DNA of 64,000 nucleotides from Halobaculum limi. GTDB taxonomy: Archaea; Halobacteriota; Halobacteria; Halobacteriales; Haloferacaceae. The DNA lies in contig NZ_CP120468.1 of the NCBI RefSeq assembly GCF_029490015.1, positions 310,001 through 374,000 of the forward strand. The letters are read 5' to 3'. Below are positions 7,837-16,254 of this stretch, piece by piece. The position numbers were made by a program, and so were the translations under genes. The notes under the pieces were generated by a model. It was not told where the DNA came from and did not search any database. It saw only the letters and a program-made list of their open reading frames with translations. Within the stretch, counting starts at the first letter, position 1. Each line of letters opens with the position of its first letter.

Positions 7837-8550
7837 TCACAGCCCCTGCAGACTCCGGAGACTCCGCGTTCGAACCCCGCAGTTCGTGCGGTGGCGACAG
7901 GCCCGACACTTCTCGTCGTTCGATAGTCGTGCGGGGACGCCCTCCATCGCTCGGAGCGTTCGCAAAACGCGACGGTACGTTCCCGAGCGGCGTACCGACG
8001 CGCGAACCTCGCGAACGACGGCGTGAGCAGGATACTCCACGAGCGCTCGCCGAATTGGTCGTTCCTCGGACCACGACAGCGCCGCCATCGCCGCAACCGC
8101 CTTCACCGACTGTGGCTCCCACACCCCCTGTTCGGGCGGGGAACCGGGCGAGACGATTACGGGCACGGGCGGCGCGTTTGTGGGATCGCCGTCCTCGTCG
8201 CGGGGAACGTCAGACCCCATCGCGCCGAGGACTTTGTGGGCAATCCCGCGAGCATCCTTCCCGTCGAGAAGCGCCCGCGTGTACGGCGGATTCGCGAGCG
8301 TCGCCCAGTCGTCGCGGGCGGCGAGACTATCGAGGGCCACGCGATACTCGTCGGGGCGACAGTCGATGGGTTCCTCGGACAGGGTCGCGTCGTCCATCGA
8401 ACGAAGTTCGGGGTAGCGAAACGCCAGGTCGATCCGACGGGTCGCCTCCGGCGGCGGTGAACGGTCGCCCTCGCGACGGTCGTAGTACAGTTGGCGCGGG
8501 CAGTACGTCGCCGTCGCGAGGTCGGTGAACGTCGCCTTCTCTGTCGACAC
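7837..8550 (-). CDS. Solitary Cas4-like / RecB-type Fe-S nuclease-fold protein
   Basis: 237 residues from a GTG start (MSTEKATFTDLATATYCPRQ). The first cysteine motif, YCPRQLYYDRR (C17), and a C-terminal cluster CRACRHRTNC (C215, C218, C224) match the four [4Fe-4S] ligands of Cas4. The middle of the protein has no clear DxK catalytic pair, so nuclease activity is uncertain. A longer open frame upstream to 8853 is Arg-rich and looks non-coding. The AT-rich stretch just upstream (8565-8580) suits a TATA box for a leaderless GTG start. There are no cas genes or CRISPR repeats in the window. Confidence 0.7.
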   Translation of the reverse strand: MSTEKATFTDLATATYCPRQLYYDRREGDRSPPPEATRRIDLAFRYPELRSMDDATLSEEPIDCRPDEYRVALDSLAARDDWATLANPPYTRALLDGKDARGIAHKVLGAMGSDVPRDEDGDPTNAPPVPVIVSPGSPPEQGVWEPQSVKAVAAMAALSWSEERPIRRALVEYPAHAVVREVRASVRRSGTYRRVLRTLRAMEGVPARLSNDEKCRACRHRTNCGVRTRSLRSLQGL

Positions 8551-8797
8551 GGGGACGCTGGAGCCGTATTCGTATTTGAACGTTCGAGGGAGCGCGGCGG
8601 AGCGGTCGCGGAGGCGTCGGCAGAATGTGGATACTGTGTGCCGTCGGCGCAGTCGCGGTGCGGAAGCGGAACCATCGTGCGCTGTACCGCGAGCGAGGGC
8701 CCTCAGGCCTGAGCGAGCGGCCTTTTGATCATCGACGGGTTTTGGCGGGGGTCGAGTGCGCCGAAGGCGCGCGAGGCCCCCGTGAAAAGTGGTCGGT
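8551..8797. repeat. 247-bp gap with two compact hairpins
   Basis: The region separates two minus-strand genes. Hairpin one has stem AGGCC/GGCCT (8705-8709/8719-8723) with loop tgagcgagc, and on the + strand is followed by TTTT. Hairpin two (8746-8782) has an 8-bp outer stem CGGGGGTC/GGCCCCCG with one G-U pair, then an inner stem GCGCC/GGCGC with loop gaa. Both loops are purine-rich with gcgag, like the cluster at 961-1088. I see no gene here. Confidence 0.5.
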
Positions 8798-9394
8798 TCA
8801 GAAGGAAACGTTCGTCTCGATGTCTTCGGCGGCCTCACGAAGACCGTCCTCACGCGCGTCGGCGGTGTGGCCCTCCTTCAGGTCGGACTCAGTGAGCAGT
8901 TCTGCGAACTCGTCGCGGAAGCGGTCGTTGGCGCGGGTAGAGCGGGCGTCGACGGCGACGACGCGCGAGTAGTGGGCGACCGTCTCCTCGTCGGCGTCGA
9001 GTTCCGCCGCACGCTCGGGTATCGGCACGTCATCGACGTGGAGCGACCGAAGCGCCGCGAACTCGAAGGGAGCGTCCCGGTCGGACTCGCGAACGAGGTG
9101 CAGATCCATCCGAGCGTCGAATACCTCGTCCCCGTCGATTCCGAGTTCGTCCGCGATGGCGTCGTCGTCGGCCTCCTCGAAGAACAGCGAGACGACACGC
9201 TGGAGGTCCGACGCCGAAAGGTCCGATTCGAAGTCGTAGCGCTCGCGCATACGCCCGACCAGTTCGGCGACACGCTCGTCGGCGTTGGACTCGGCTGCGA
9301 GTGAGCCCCGTCCCTCCTCCTGTCGCTCCGTGACCGTCTCCCCGCCGGTCGTGTCGAGGAAGATGTCGCGGAGTTCGGCCGTCTTCTCGTCCAT
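8798..9394 (-). CDS. Conditioned medium-induced protein 4-like haloarchaeal protein
   Basis: 198 acidic residues beginning MDEKTAELRDIFLDTTGGETVT. The central part (ESDLSASDLQRVVSLFFEEADDDAIADELGID) looks like a helix-turn-helix of the resolvase/sigma type, followed by FDARMDLHLVRESD. I recognise it as the haloarchaeal family annotated as conditioned medium-induced protein 4 (Cmi4); this recognition is from memory. An ATG three codons upstream (9403, MGSM) is an alternative start. Role unknown; the fold suggests DNA binding. Confidence 0.65.
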   Translation of the reverse strand: MDEKTAELRDIFLDTTGGETVTERQEEGRGSLAAESNADERVAELVGRMRERYDFESDLSASDLQRVVSLFFEEADDDAIADELGIDGDEVFDARMDLHLVRESDRDAPFEFAALRSLHVDDVPIPERAAELDADEETVAHYSRVVAVDARSTRANDRFRDEFAELLTESDLKEGHTADAREDGLREAAEDIETNVSF

Positions 9395-9506
9395 AGAACC
9401 CATTTCACGCCGGGGAGGGCAAAAAACGTGTTGGAGGGTCCAGCGTACTCAGAGGATGGCGGGGCAACCCGAAAATCGACCGCCGGAAGCCGAGTGCCCC
9501 GGTCGT

Positions 9507-9524
9507 TCACACAAAATGGTGTGA
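9507..9524 (+). promoter_or_regulatory. Palindrome upstream of the HdrD-like gene
   Basis: Dyad TCACAC-aaaatg-GTGTGA ends 4 nt before the TATA-like ATTTAAC (9529-9535), which is itself about 25 nt before the start codon at 9560. A dyad directly upstream of BRE/TATA is a usual place for an archaeal activator site. The binding protein is unknown. Confidence 0.5.
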
Positions 9525-9559
9525 GAAGATTTAACCACGGACGGAAACCCGATACGGAT

Positions 9560-11683
9560 ATGCAAGCCGACGTGACGCGCGAGACCTTCTGGACCATCGG
9601 TCCCGTCGGGAAGGCCGCGTTCTACTACCTCGCGGCGGTCGCGCTGGCGGTGTTCGCCTACGGCACCTACCAGCGGTTCGCGCGGTACGCCGAGGGCGAA
9701 GACGACTGGTTCGACCGCCTCGACGACCTCCCGGGGCGTATCCTGCGGGCCGCCCGCATCGTCGCCTCCAACCGCAACCAGTATGACCGCGACCTGTACG
9801 CGGGCGTGATGCACTCGTTCATCCTGTGGGGCTTCCTCACGCTCCTCATTGGGACGACCATCCTCGGCATCGACCTGGACTTCTGGCGACCGGTGACGGG
9901 CAGTTCCTTCTTCGTCGGCGACTTCTACCTCTCGTACTCGTTCGTGATGGACGCGATGGGCCTGTTGTTCGTCGTCGGCGTCGGGATGGCCATCTACCGC
10001 CGCTACACCGAACGCGAGGGCCGCTTGTGGGGGAAACACACCTCGCTGGAGGACGACGCGTTCGTCTGGACCCTCCTCGCCCTCGGCGTCGGCGGCTACG
10101 TGTTGGAGGCGTTCCGCATCATCGGCTCCGCGGAGTTCGTCGCCTTCGAGCGAGTGTCGTTCGTCGGCTACTTCCTCGCCGGCGTGTTCTTCGAGGCGGG
10201 CGTCGACGCCGGCCTCGCAGAGACGCTGTACCACTGGACGTGGTGGAGTCACGCCATCCTCGCGTTCGCGTTCATCGCGGCCATCCCGTACGCCAAGCCG
10301 TTCCACATGATCTCCTCGTTCGCGAACGTCGTCACGCGCGACGAGAAGGCGGGCGTTCGCCTCCCCGGCGTGCCCGAAGACGCCGGCCCCGACGACATTG
10401 GCTACGGCTCCATCGACGACTTCTCGTGGCGACACATCCTCGACCACGACGCCTGCACGAAGTGTGGTCGGTGTTCGTCAGTCTGCCCGGCGAAAGCATC
10501 CGGTCGCAACCTCGACCCGCGCGACGTGATCCTCGACCTAAAACAGTACCGCGAGGACCTCGACGCCGGGCGAACCGAAGAGATCGAGATCGTCGCCGAC
10601 GGCGGCGAGTCGGTCATCGCGGCAGAGTCGATGGAGTCGTGCATGTCCTGTATGGCGTGCATGGACGCCTGTCCCGTCGACATCGAACACGTCTCGGAGT
10701 TCACGCAGATGAACCGCCGCCTCACCGAGACGGGCCAGATGGACGAGATGGTCCAGGACGCGATGATGAACGTGTTCCAGAACGGCAACACGTTCGGTGA
10801 CCCCGCCCGCAAGCGCCCCGACTGGACCGACGACTTGGACTTCGAGGTGCCCGACGCCCGCGAGGAGGACGTGGAGTTCCTCTGGTACGTCGGCGAGTAC
10901 CCCAGTTACGACGAACGCAACCAACGGGTCGCCCGGTCGCTGGCGACGCTGTTCGAGCGAGCGAACGTCTCCTACGGCATCCTCTACGAGGACGAACAGC
11001 ACGACGGCAACGACGTGCGCCGCGTCGGCGAGGAGGGCCTGTTCGAGATGCTCGTCGAGGACAACGCCGAGGCGTTCGCCTCCTGTACCTTCGAGAAGGT
11101 GGTCACGACCGACCCCCACTCGATGAACACCTTCCGCAACGAGTACCCCGAGATGAGCGAGTTCGACGCGCCCGTGTTCCACTACACGCAGGTCGTCGAG
11201 AACCTCGTTGAGTCGGGTCGACTCGGCCTCGACGGGACGGAACTCGACTACACCGCGACGTACCACGACCCGTGTCACCTCGGTCGGATGAACGACGTGT
11301 ACGAGGCCCCACGCGACCTCATCCGCGCCACGGGCGTCGACCTGTACGAGATGCCGCGCAACCGCGCGGACTCCTTTTGCTGTGGGGGCGGCGGCGGCGG
11401 CCTCTGGATGGACCAAGACGAGGACGTGAAGCCGAGCGAGGAGCGTCTGCGCGAGGCACTGGAGGACACCGACGCGGGCGACGCCGTCGAGAAGTTCGTC
11501 GTCGCCTGTCCGATGTGCGGGACGATGTACGAGGACGGCCGCAAGACCGGCGACTTCGAGGACGACATCGAGATTATCGACATCGCGGAACTGCTGTGTG
11601 AGGCGCTGGCGGCGAAAGAGGGAACGGGTGTCGAGTCGCCCGCCGACGCTGACGGCGACACGTCGCCCGCGGCGGCAGACTGA
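9560..11683 (+). CDS. Membrane HdrD-like oxidoreductase, ETF:menaquinone oxidoreductase type
   Basis: 707 residues. The N-terminus (about 1-260) has five hydrophobic segments with histidines in MHSFILWGF and WWSHAILAF, like the NarI-type cytochrome b domain. Two [4Fe-4S] motifs follow, CTKCGRCSSVCP (299-310) and CMSCMACMDACP (361-372). The C-terminal CCG domain is complete: C572, C607, C608, C650 and C653. The preceding CCG-like domain has lost its cysteines. This architecture matches the EMO family that passes electrons from ETF to menaquinone in acyl-CoA oxidation. The ATG at 9560 fits the TATA-like box at 9529. No etfAB is in the window; glutaryl-CoA dehydrogenase at 17874 could feed it. 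Confidence 0.82.
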   Translation: MQADVTRETFWTIGPVGKAAFYYLAAVALAVFAYGTYQRFARYAEGEDDWFDRLDDLPGRILRAARIVASNRNQYDRDLYAGVMHSFILWGFLTLLIGTTILGIDLDFWRPVTGSSFFVGDFYLSYSFVMDAMGLLFVVGVGMAIYRRYTEREGRLWGKHTSLEDDAFVWTLLALGVGGYVLEAFRIIGSAEFVAFERVSFVGYFLAGVFFEAGVDAGLAETLYHWTWWSHAILAFAFIAAIPYAKPFHMISSFANVVTRDEKAGVRLPGVPEDAGPDDIGYGSIDDFSWRHILDHDACTKCGRCSSVCPAKASGRNLDPRDVILDLKQYREDLDAGRTEEIEIVADGGESVIAAESMESCMSCMACMDACPVDIEHVSEFTQMNRRLTETGQMDEMVQDAMMNVFQNGNTFGDPARKRPDWTDDLDFEVPDAREEDVEFLWYVGEYPSYDERNQRVARSLATLFERANVSYGILYEDEQHDGNDVRRVGEEGLFEMLVEDNAEAFASCTFEKVVTTDPHSMNTFRNEYPEMSEFDAPVFHYTQVVENLVESGRLGLDGTELDYTATYHDPCHLGRMNDVYEAPRDLIRATGVDLYEMPRNRADSFCCGGGGGGLWMDQDEDVKPSEERLREALEDTDAGDAVEKFVVACPMCGTMYEDGRKTGDFEDDIEIIDIAELLCEALAAKEGTGVESPADADGDTSPAAAD

Positions 11684-11701
11684 ACGAAGCGGCGCTGTTG
11701 T

Positions 11702-12100
<399 letters not shown>

Positions 12101-12802
12101 TTACGACCTGCGACGCCCGCGACGGCCAACCACGCCGGCCGCGACTGTGACCGCCGCGAGTGCGAGTGTCGAGACGAGAATGCCGAACCCAGGTGCGGCC
12201 GCGTCGGACGAGGCCGAGTCCGTTCGATCGGTCGTCGTCGCCGCTGCTGTCGCGTTCACACTCCCCGGTGGCGTCGGCGACGACCCCGCCGCGTCACCGA
12301 CGTACAGCGGGATCGAATCCTGAACTGCGCCGGCGGCGTACACGGAGACGGTGTACACGCCCGGCGGAAGGGCGTCGCCGGGTGCGCCCTCGACGGAGAC
12401 GTTTCCGGCCGACCCGTCCGTCACGGAGAGCGCCTCCGTCGACCCGCGCCCGGCGGCGGTCGTGTCGAACCGGGCGGTCAGTTGGACGCCGCCCGTCGGC
12501 CCGACGTCGGCGGCGTACCGGAAGCCGTCGGGGCCGGTCACTCGAAATCGTGCGCCGTAGGCGTTGTGGAAGGTGATTTTCATCGCGACGACGCCACCGG
12601 GGTCCGTCCGGGCCTCTGAGACGTTGAACAGGACGAACGAGTGGGTCGTGGCGGCGGTCGTCGTCACCGACGCCGACTGCGTCGAGAGGGTAGGAGCGGC
12701 CGACGCCGCTGCGACCGCACCGCCCGTGACCAGTGTGACGACGAGACACACGAGCACCAGCGTTCGGACGGTCGTACTCCTCGGTCGACGGTTCACACGC
12801 AC
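12101..12802 (-). CDS. Secreted surface protein with PGF-CTERM anchor
   Basis: 233 residues. An N-terminal signal peptide (TVRTLVLVCLVVTLVTGG, about 11-35) is followed by a beta-rich extracellular domain and a Thr/Ser-rich stretch. The C-terminus is APGFGILVS, one hydrophobic span and RRGRRRS. PGF plus span plus basic tail is the archaeosortase A (ArtA) sorting signal used for lipid anchoring of haloarchaeal surface proteins. The domain between (ITFHNAYGARFRVTGPDGFRY) resembles surface adhesion-type beta modules, but I cannot name it. Confidence 0.75.
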   Translation of the reverse strand: MRVNRRPRSTTVRTLVLVCLVVTLVTGGAVAAASAAPTLSTQSASVTTTAATTHSFVLFNVSEARTDPGGVVAMKITFHNAYGARFRVTGPDGFRYAADVGPTGGVQLTARFDTTAAGRGSTEALSVTDGSAGNVSVEGAPGDALPPGVYTVSVYAAGAVQDSIPLYVGDAAGSSPTPPGSVNATAAATTTDRTDSASSDAAAPGFGILVSTLALAAVTVAAGVVGRRGRRRS

Positions 12803-12885
12803 CGTTCGACGTGGACGGGCGAAACCGCTTCGGAAATCGGTCGTGTGTCCGACACGATTACCTCGCCGACGCGTGAGTCTCCGTC

Positions 12886-13374
12886 GTGAATCGCATCAAC
12901 GTCGACGACCTCGAGTGGGACGAAAACGACCGAAGCGAGACGGTCGGCTGGCGGCGTAAGCGACTGGCCGCGGCCGCCGGGGGCGACGCCCTCGGGTGTA
13001 GCCTGTACGAACTCCCGGCGGGCAAGCGTGCGTGGCCGTACCACTACCACGCGGGCAACGAGGAGGCACTGTACGTCCTCGCGGGCGAGGGTACCATCCG
13101 GCACGACGGCGGGACGAGTCCGCTCCGCGCCGGCGACTACGTGGCGCTGCCCGCCGGCCGCGAGGGTGCGCACCGCGTCGTCAACGACTCCGAGGGCGTC
13201 TTGCGCTACCTCGCCGTCTCGACGATGCGCGACCCAGAGGTGCTCGTGTACCCCGACTCCGACAAGGTCGGAGCGTTAGCCGGGTCCGCGCCTGGTGGGG
13301 AAAAGGAGCGAGACGTGAGCGCGTACTTCCGGCGCGAGGACAGCGTAGACTACTGGAAGGGCGAAGAAGAGTAA
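12886..13374 (+). CDS. Cupin domain protein
   Basis: 162 residues from a GTG start (MNRINVDDLEWDEND). The cupin motifs are WPYHYHAGNEEALYVLAGEG (three His/Glu metal ligands) and, after a turn, AGDYVALPAGREGAHRVVND (His ligand). The tail ALAGSAPGGEKERDVSAYFRREDSVDYWKG is typical of haloarchaeal cupins that resemble sugar isomerase or dioxygenase relatives. It probably binds one metal; the reaction is unknown. A second cupin lies at 56379. Confidence 0.82.
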   Translation: MNRINVDDLEWDENDRSETVGWRRKRLAAAAGGDALGCSLYELPAGKRAWPYHYHAGNEEALYVLAGEGTIRHDGGTSPLRAGDYVALPAGREGAHRVVNDSEGVLRYLAVSTMRDPEVLVYPDSDKVGALAGSAPGGEKERDVSAYFRREDSVDYWKGEEE

Positions 13375-13400
13375 GCGGCGACCGAAGGCGTCCAGTCGTC

Positions 13401-13434
13401 GTCTGAACGGAAGGAGCGAGGAGAGCGCTCAGAC
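13401..13434. repeat. Hairpin between convergent genes, purine-rich loop
   Basis: Stem GTCTGA/TCAGAC (13401-13406/13429-13434) with a 22-nt loop that includes acggaaggagcgag. It sits between the cupin stop and the FKBP stop, and the right arm overlaps the FKBP stop codon. The loop resembles the RRRCGRAGYGA loops described at 961-1088. Could be a shared 3'-end structure. Confidence 0.4.
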
Positions 13435-13956
13435 GGCCTCGCCGGTGCCGCCGGCGTCGGCGTGTGTGTCGTCCTCGGCGTGGACCTCCAAGACCCGTAT
13501 CTCGAACTCGACGCGCCGACCGGCGAGTTCGTGGTTGAAGTCGACGGTCGCCGTGTCGTCGTCGACGGCGACGATCCAGCCGACGTCGCCGCGTTCGCTT
13601 CGCACGAGTTCGTCGACCGCGGCGTCGGTCCCGCTTCGCTCCTCCAGTACCTCCCGCGAGACGGTCACGACCGCGTCGTCGTCGCGGGTGCCGTACGCCT
13701 CTTCGGGGGCGAGCGTGACCGTCTTGGTCTCGCCTGTCTCCATCCCCCGGACCGCCTGGTCGAGGCCGGGGATGACGTGGCCCTCGCCGACCCGGAACTC
13801 CAGCGGCACGAAGTCGCGGCTGTCGTGGTAGATGCCCTCCTCCAGCGCCACATCCACGTCGGTCGTCTCGAAGACGTCGCCTGCGTCGGGGCCGTCGGCG
13901 AAGCTGCCGGTGAGGTGGACAATGGCGATGCGTCCGGGCTTGACGGTCGTCGTCAT
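13429..13956 (-). CDS. slyD: FKBP-type peptidyl-prolyl isomerase (SlyD-like)
   Basis: 175 residues. FKBP motifs flank an inserted-flap domain: IAIVHLTGSFADGPDAGDVFETT, then FVPLEFRVGEGHVIPGLDQAVRGMETGE, an IF-domain (EEAYGTRDDDAV...), then DFNHELAGRRVEFEIRVLEV. This order is the SlyD class, a proline isomerase plus chaperone for metal-containing proteins. The ATG overlaps the sulfite oxidase stop by ATGA (13953-13956), so the two genes are translationally coupled. It may help fold or metallate its neighbour, but that is inference. Confidence 0.9.
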   Translation of the reverse strand: MTTTVKPGRIAIVHLTGSFADGPDAGDVFETTDVDVALEEGIYHDSRDFVPLEFRVGEGHVIPGLDQAVRGMETGETKTVTLAPEEAYGTRDDDAVVTVSREVLEERSGTDAAVDELVRSERGDVGWIVAVDDDTATVDFNHELAGRRVEFEIRVLEVHAEDDTHADAGGTGEAV

Positions 13957-15449
13957 CGCTCCTCGACGGTGCACGTCACCGCGTGGGACATGTACGCGTT
14001 GTTGCCGTAGCCGCCCTGGTTCCACGGGAACTGGTCGTTCTCGATACCGCGGAGTTGCTGGTCGGGTGCGGAGACGGTCGCTGGCTGGGTGTATCCCCGC
14101 TCGTCGGTCGCCCGCGAGGCGAGCGTGTACTCGCCGGGTGAGGGATCGCTCCACACGTAGCGGAACTGCCGCCACCCCGTCGCCTCACCCATCGGTCCGA
14201 AGAACTCCGCCTCGTTCCAGGTGTCGCCGCCGTCGGTCGACACCTCGACCGTCTCGACGGCGTCGTCGCCGGCCCACGCAACGCCGATGACTTCGACGGT
14301 GCCCGACGGTGACGGCGTGACGGTCTGCTCCTCGCCGGGGTAGCCGATGAGCGACTTCTCCACCTGGTCGTACATGTACGCGTTCCGTATCTCCTCGGTC
14401 CGCTCCATCTGCTCGCGCGTGTCGTACGTCGGGATGCGCTCGTACTGTGTGGCGCTGGAGTCTTCGGCGGGGTCGACCCGGTAGGAGTACTGCTGCCAGT
14501 GGGTGAACGTGCGCTGCCCGTTCTCGGGAGCCCCCTCCTCCTCCCACGGCTGTCCGATCACCATCGTCTCCATCACGTGCATCCGGTTGACCCACTTGAC
14601 GTTGTTACAGCCGAACCAGCCCGGGACGAGGAGTCGGACCGGGAAGCCGTGGTCTGCCGACACTGGCGAGCCGTTCATGTTGTACGCCAACAGCGTGTCG
14701 TCGAGCACCTTCGACATCGGGATGGAGCGGGTGAACACGTCCTCACCCTCCGGGTGTTCACCGCCCATCACCGTGAGGAAGTACTCCTCGCTCGTCTCCG
14801 CGCCGTACGCCTCCAGAATCTCCGAGATGGGGGTGCCCGTCCAGACGGTGTTGCCGACGGCACCGTACGTCCACTGGTTGCCACCCACCTGCGGGTCGAA
14901 GTACGACCGGCCGTTCCCCGCACACTGCATCGTGTGCGTCACCGACGCAGTGCCGAAGGAGTTCTTGATCTCGTCCATCGACAACTCCACCTCGCTGTCG
15001 ACGAGGCCGGTCAGCGAGACGGTCCACTCCGACTCTTCGATGCTCGGTGTCGGGTAGTGGTTGCGGATGTAGTGCTCCTCGCGGGAGGTGATGTACTCCG
15101 TGTACGTCGACCGCGCGGCCGCCTCGGCGTTCTCGGGTTCCGGCGAGAGGATTCGGAGTCCGGGATACCGCTCGGCGAGCGACGGACTTTCCTCGGTCGG
15201 TTCCTCCGTCTCCGTCTCCGTCTCCGTTGGCTCCTCCGTCTCGGTCGCCATCGGCGACTCGGTGTCCGTCCCAGTCGGTGACCCCGTCTCGGTCTCCGGT
15301 GCGCTCCCACCACACCCCGCGAGGACGCCGACACCGGCCAACGCGCCCGTCGCCAGCAGGAACCGTCGTCGCTCCACGTAGCGGTCGCGCGCTGGTGCCC
15401 CCTCTCGGTCGTCGGCCTCGGGTCGCCGCTCGCTCTCCTTTTGTGACAT
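13953..15449 (-). CDS. Sulfite oxidase-family molybdopterin oxidoreductase, Tat lipoprotein
   Basis: 498 residues. RRRFLLATGALAGVGVLAGC gives a twin-arginine signal with lipobox cysteine C46, so the mature enzyme is probably lipid-anchored outside. A Glu/Thr linker follows. The molybdopterin ligand cysteine is C176 in THTMQCAGNGRS, and the C-terminal part (IGVAWAGDDAVETVEVSTDGG) is the dimerisation domain of the sulfite oxidase family. The start MSQKESERR (15449) is preferred over a longer frame at 15500. A palindrome sits 37 nt upstream, shared with the halocyanin gene. Natural substrate is not proven; sulfite is the best guess. Confidence 0.88.
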   Translation of the reverse strand: MSQKESERRPEADDREGAPARDRYVERRRFLLATGALAGVGVLAGCGGSAPETETGSPTGTDTESPMATETEEPTETETETEEPTEESPSLAERYPGLRILSPEPENAEAAARSTYTEYITSREEHYIRNHYPTPSIEESEWTVSLTGLVDSEVELSMDEIKNSFGTASVTHTMQCAGNGRSYFDPQVGGNQWTYGAVGNTVWTGTPISEILEAYGAETSEEYFLTVMGGEHPEGEDVFTRSIPMSKVLDDTLLAYNMNGSPVSADHGFPVRLLVPGWFGCNNVKWVNRMHVMETMVIGQPWEEEGAPENGQRTFTHWQQYSYRVDPAEDSSATQYERIPTYDTREQMERTEEIRNAYMYDQVEKSLIGYPGEEQTVTPSPSGTVEVIGVAWAGDDAVETVEVSTDGGDTWNEAEFFGPMGEATGWRQFRYVWSDPSPGEYTLASRATDERGYTQPATVSAPDQQLRGIENDQFPWNQGGYGNNAYMSHAVTCTVEER

Positions 15450-15486
15450 ATGATACCGTACAGCATATCTGGTCATCAAATGTCGG

Positions 15487-15501
15487 TTGGCCCACACCAA
15501 T
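15487..15501 (-). promoter_or_regulatory. Operator-like palindrome of the sulfite oxidase operon
   Basis: On the minus strand it reads ATTGGTGTGGGCCAA, a dyad with TTGG/CCAA arms. It ends 37 nt before the ATG at 15449, directly upstream of the AT-rich promoter stretch, the usual place for an archaeal activator. It matches 13 of 15 bases of the site at 16117-16131 before the halocyanin gene. Confidence 0.6.
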
Positions 15502-15550
15502 TGGGTCGAGCGTCCACCGTTGCGGCTGGGAGTCCGACGCCGCGGGTAGT

Positions 15551-16078
15551 CTACTCGACGACGCGAACCGTGCCGAACATCCCCTGCCCCGCGTGGGGAA
15601 CGCAGACGTAGACGTACTCGCCGGGGACGGTGAACGTGTGCTCGAACACGTCTCCGACGGACATAATCGCGTAGTGCTGTTCACCTTCGTAGGAGGCGAA
15701 CGGTTCGGCTCCCTCGGGGTTCGAACAGCGCGGGTCGGCGCTCGGGAGACTGGAGACGTTGTGACCGGGACTGAGCGCCTCCCATCGGACCGTGTCGCCG
15801 ACGCCGACTTCGACGACCTCCGGGACGAACCGGAGTCGCCCGTCCGGCCCGACTGCGACTTCGGTGGCGCCCTCATTGGTGGGAGTCGCGGTCGCGGTTG
15901 ACTCCGGCGTGGGAGTCGCGGTTGGCTCAGGTGAGGGGGTCGCCGTGGGCGACGGCGTCGGCGAGGTCTCGGTATCGGCCGCCGGGGCACCACCGGTACA
16001 CCCCGCGAGCGACGCGCCGACCGCGAGGGATCCAGCCATCCGAACGAGCGTCCGTCGATCGATGTCAGTCAGGCTCAT
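15551..16078 (-). CDS. Halocyanin-type blue copper protein, Tat lipoprotein
   Basis: 175 residues. The Tat signal is DRRTLVRMAGSLAVGASLAGC with lipobox cysteine C27, followed by a Pro/Thr-rich linker of about 45 residues, then a plastocyanin-like domain. The copper ligands are visible: H106 (GHNV), C159, H162 and M167 (CVPHAGQGM). It is a membrane-anchored electron carrier on the outer face. Placed upstream of the sulfite oxidase on the same strand and with the same palindrome, it is a likely electron acceptor for that enzyme. Confidence 0.9.
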   Translation of the reverse strand: MSLTDIDRRTLVRMAGSLAVGASLAGCTGGAPAADTETSPTPSPTATPSPEPTATPTPESTATATPTNEGATEVAVGPDGRLRFVPEVVEVGVGDTVRWEALSPGHNVSSLPSADPRCSNPEGAEPFASYEGEQHYAIMSVGDVFEHTFTVPGEYVYVCVPHAGQGMFGTVRVVE

Positions 16079-16116
16079 GTCTGGTATCGAAGAGGTCTGA
16101 CGGCATAGATACTGCA

Positions 16117-16131
16117 TTGGCACGCACCAAT
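16117..16131 (-). promoter_or_regulatory. Operator-like palindrome of the halocyanin gene
   Basis: On the minus strand it reads ATTGGTGCGTGCCAA and ends 38 nt before the halocyanin ATG (16078). It is just upstream of the TATA-like GTATCTAT (about 16104-16111). It matches 13 of 15 bases of 15487-15501 and lies in the divergent region shared with the HTH regulator gene at 16255. Confidence 0.6.
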
Positions 16132-16254
16132 CACCGTCACCACGACGTGGGGATCGTCGCTACCCCTAATGTCGACCACCGAGTACTTCGCGACCCGTGA
16201 ACCGAGGTATCCAGATCGACGACCGGTCCGAGAGGGTGGTAATCGGGCGGGAGT

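Noticed and set aside
7837-8853. CRISPR locus with Cas4
   Set aside because: No repeats, spacers or other cas genes were seen in the window; the protein is solitary.
9449-10447. Minus-strand frame opposite the HdrD-like gene
   Set aside because: Antisense to well-defined Fe-S and membrane coding; no motif.
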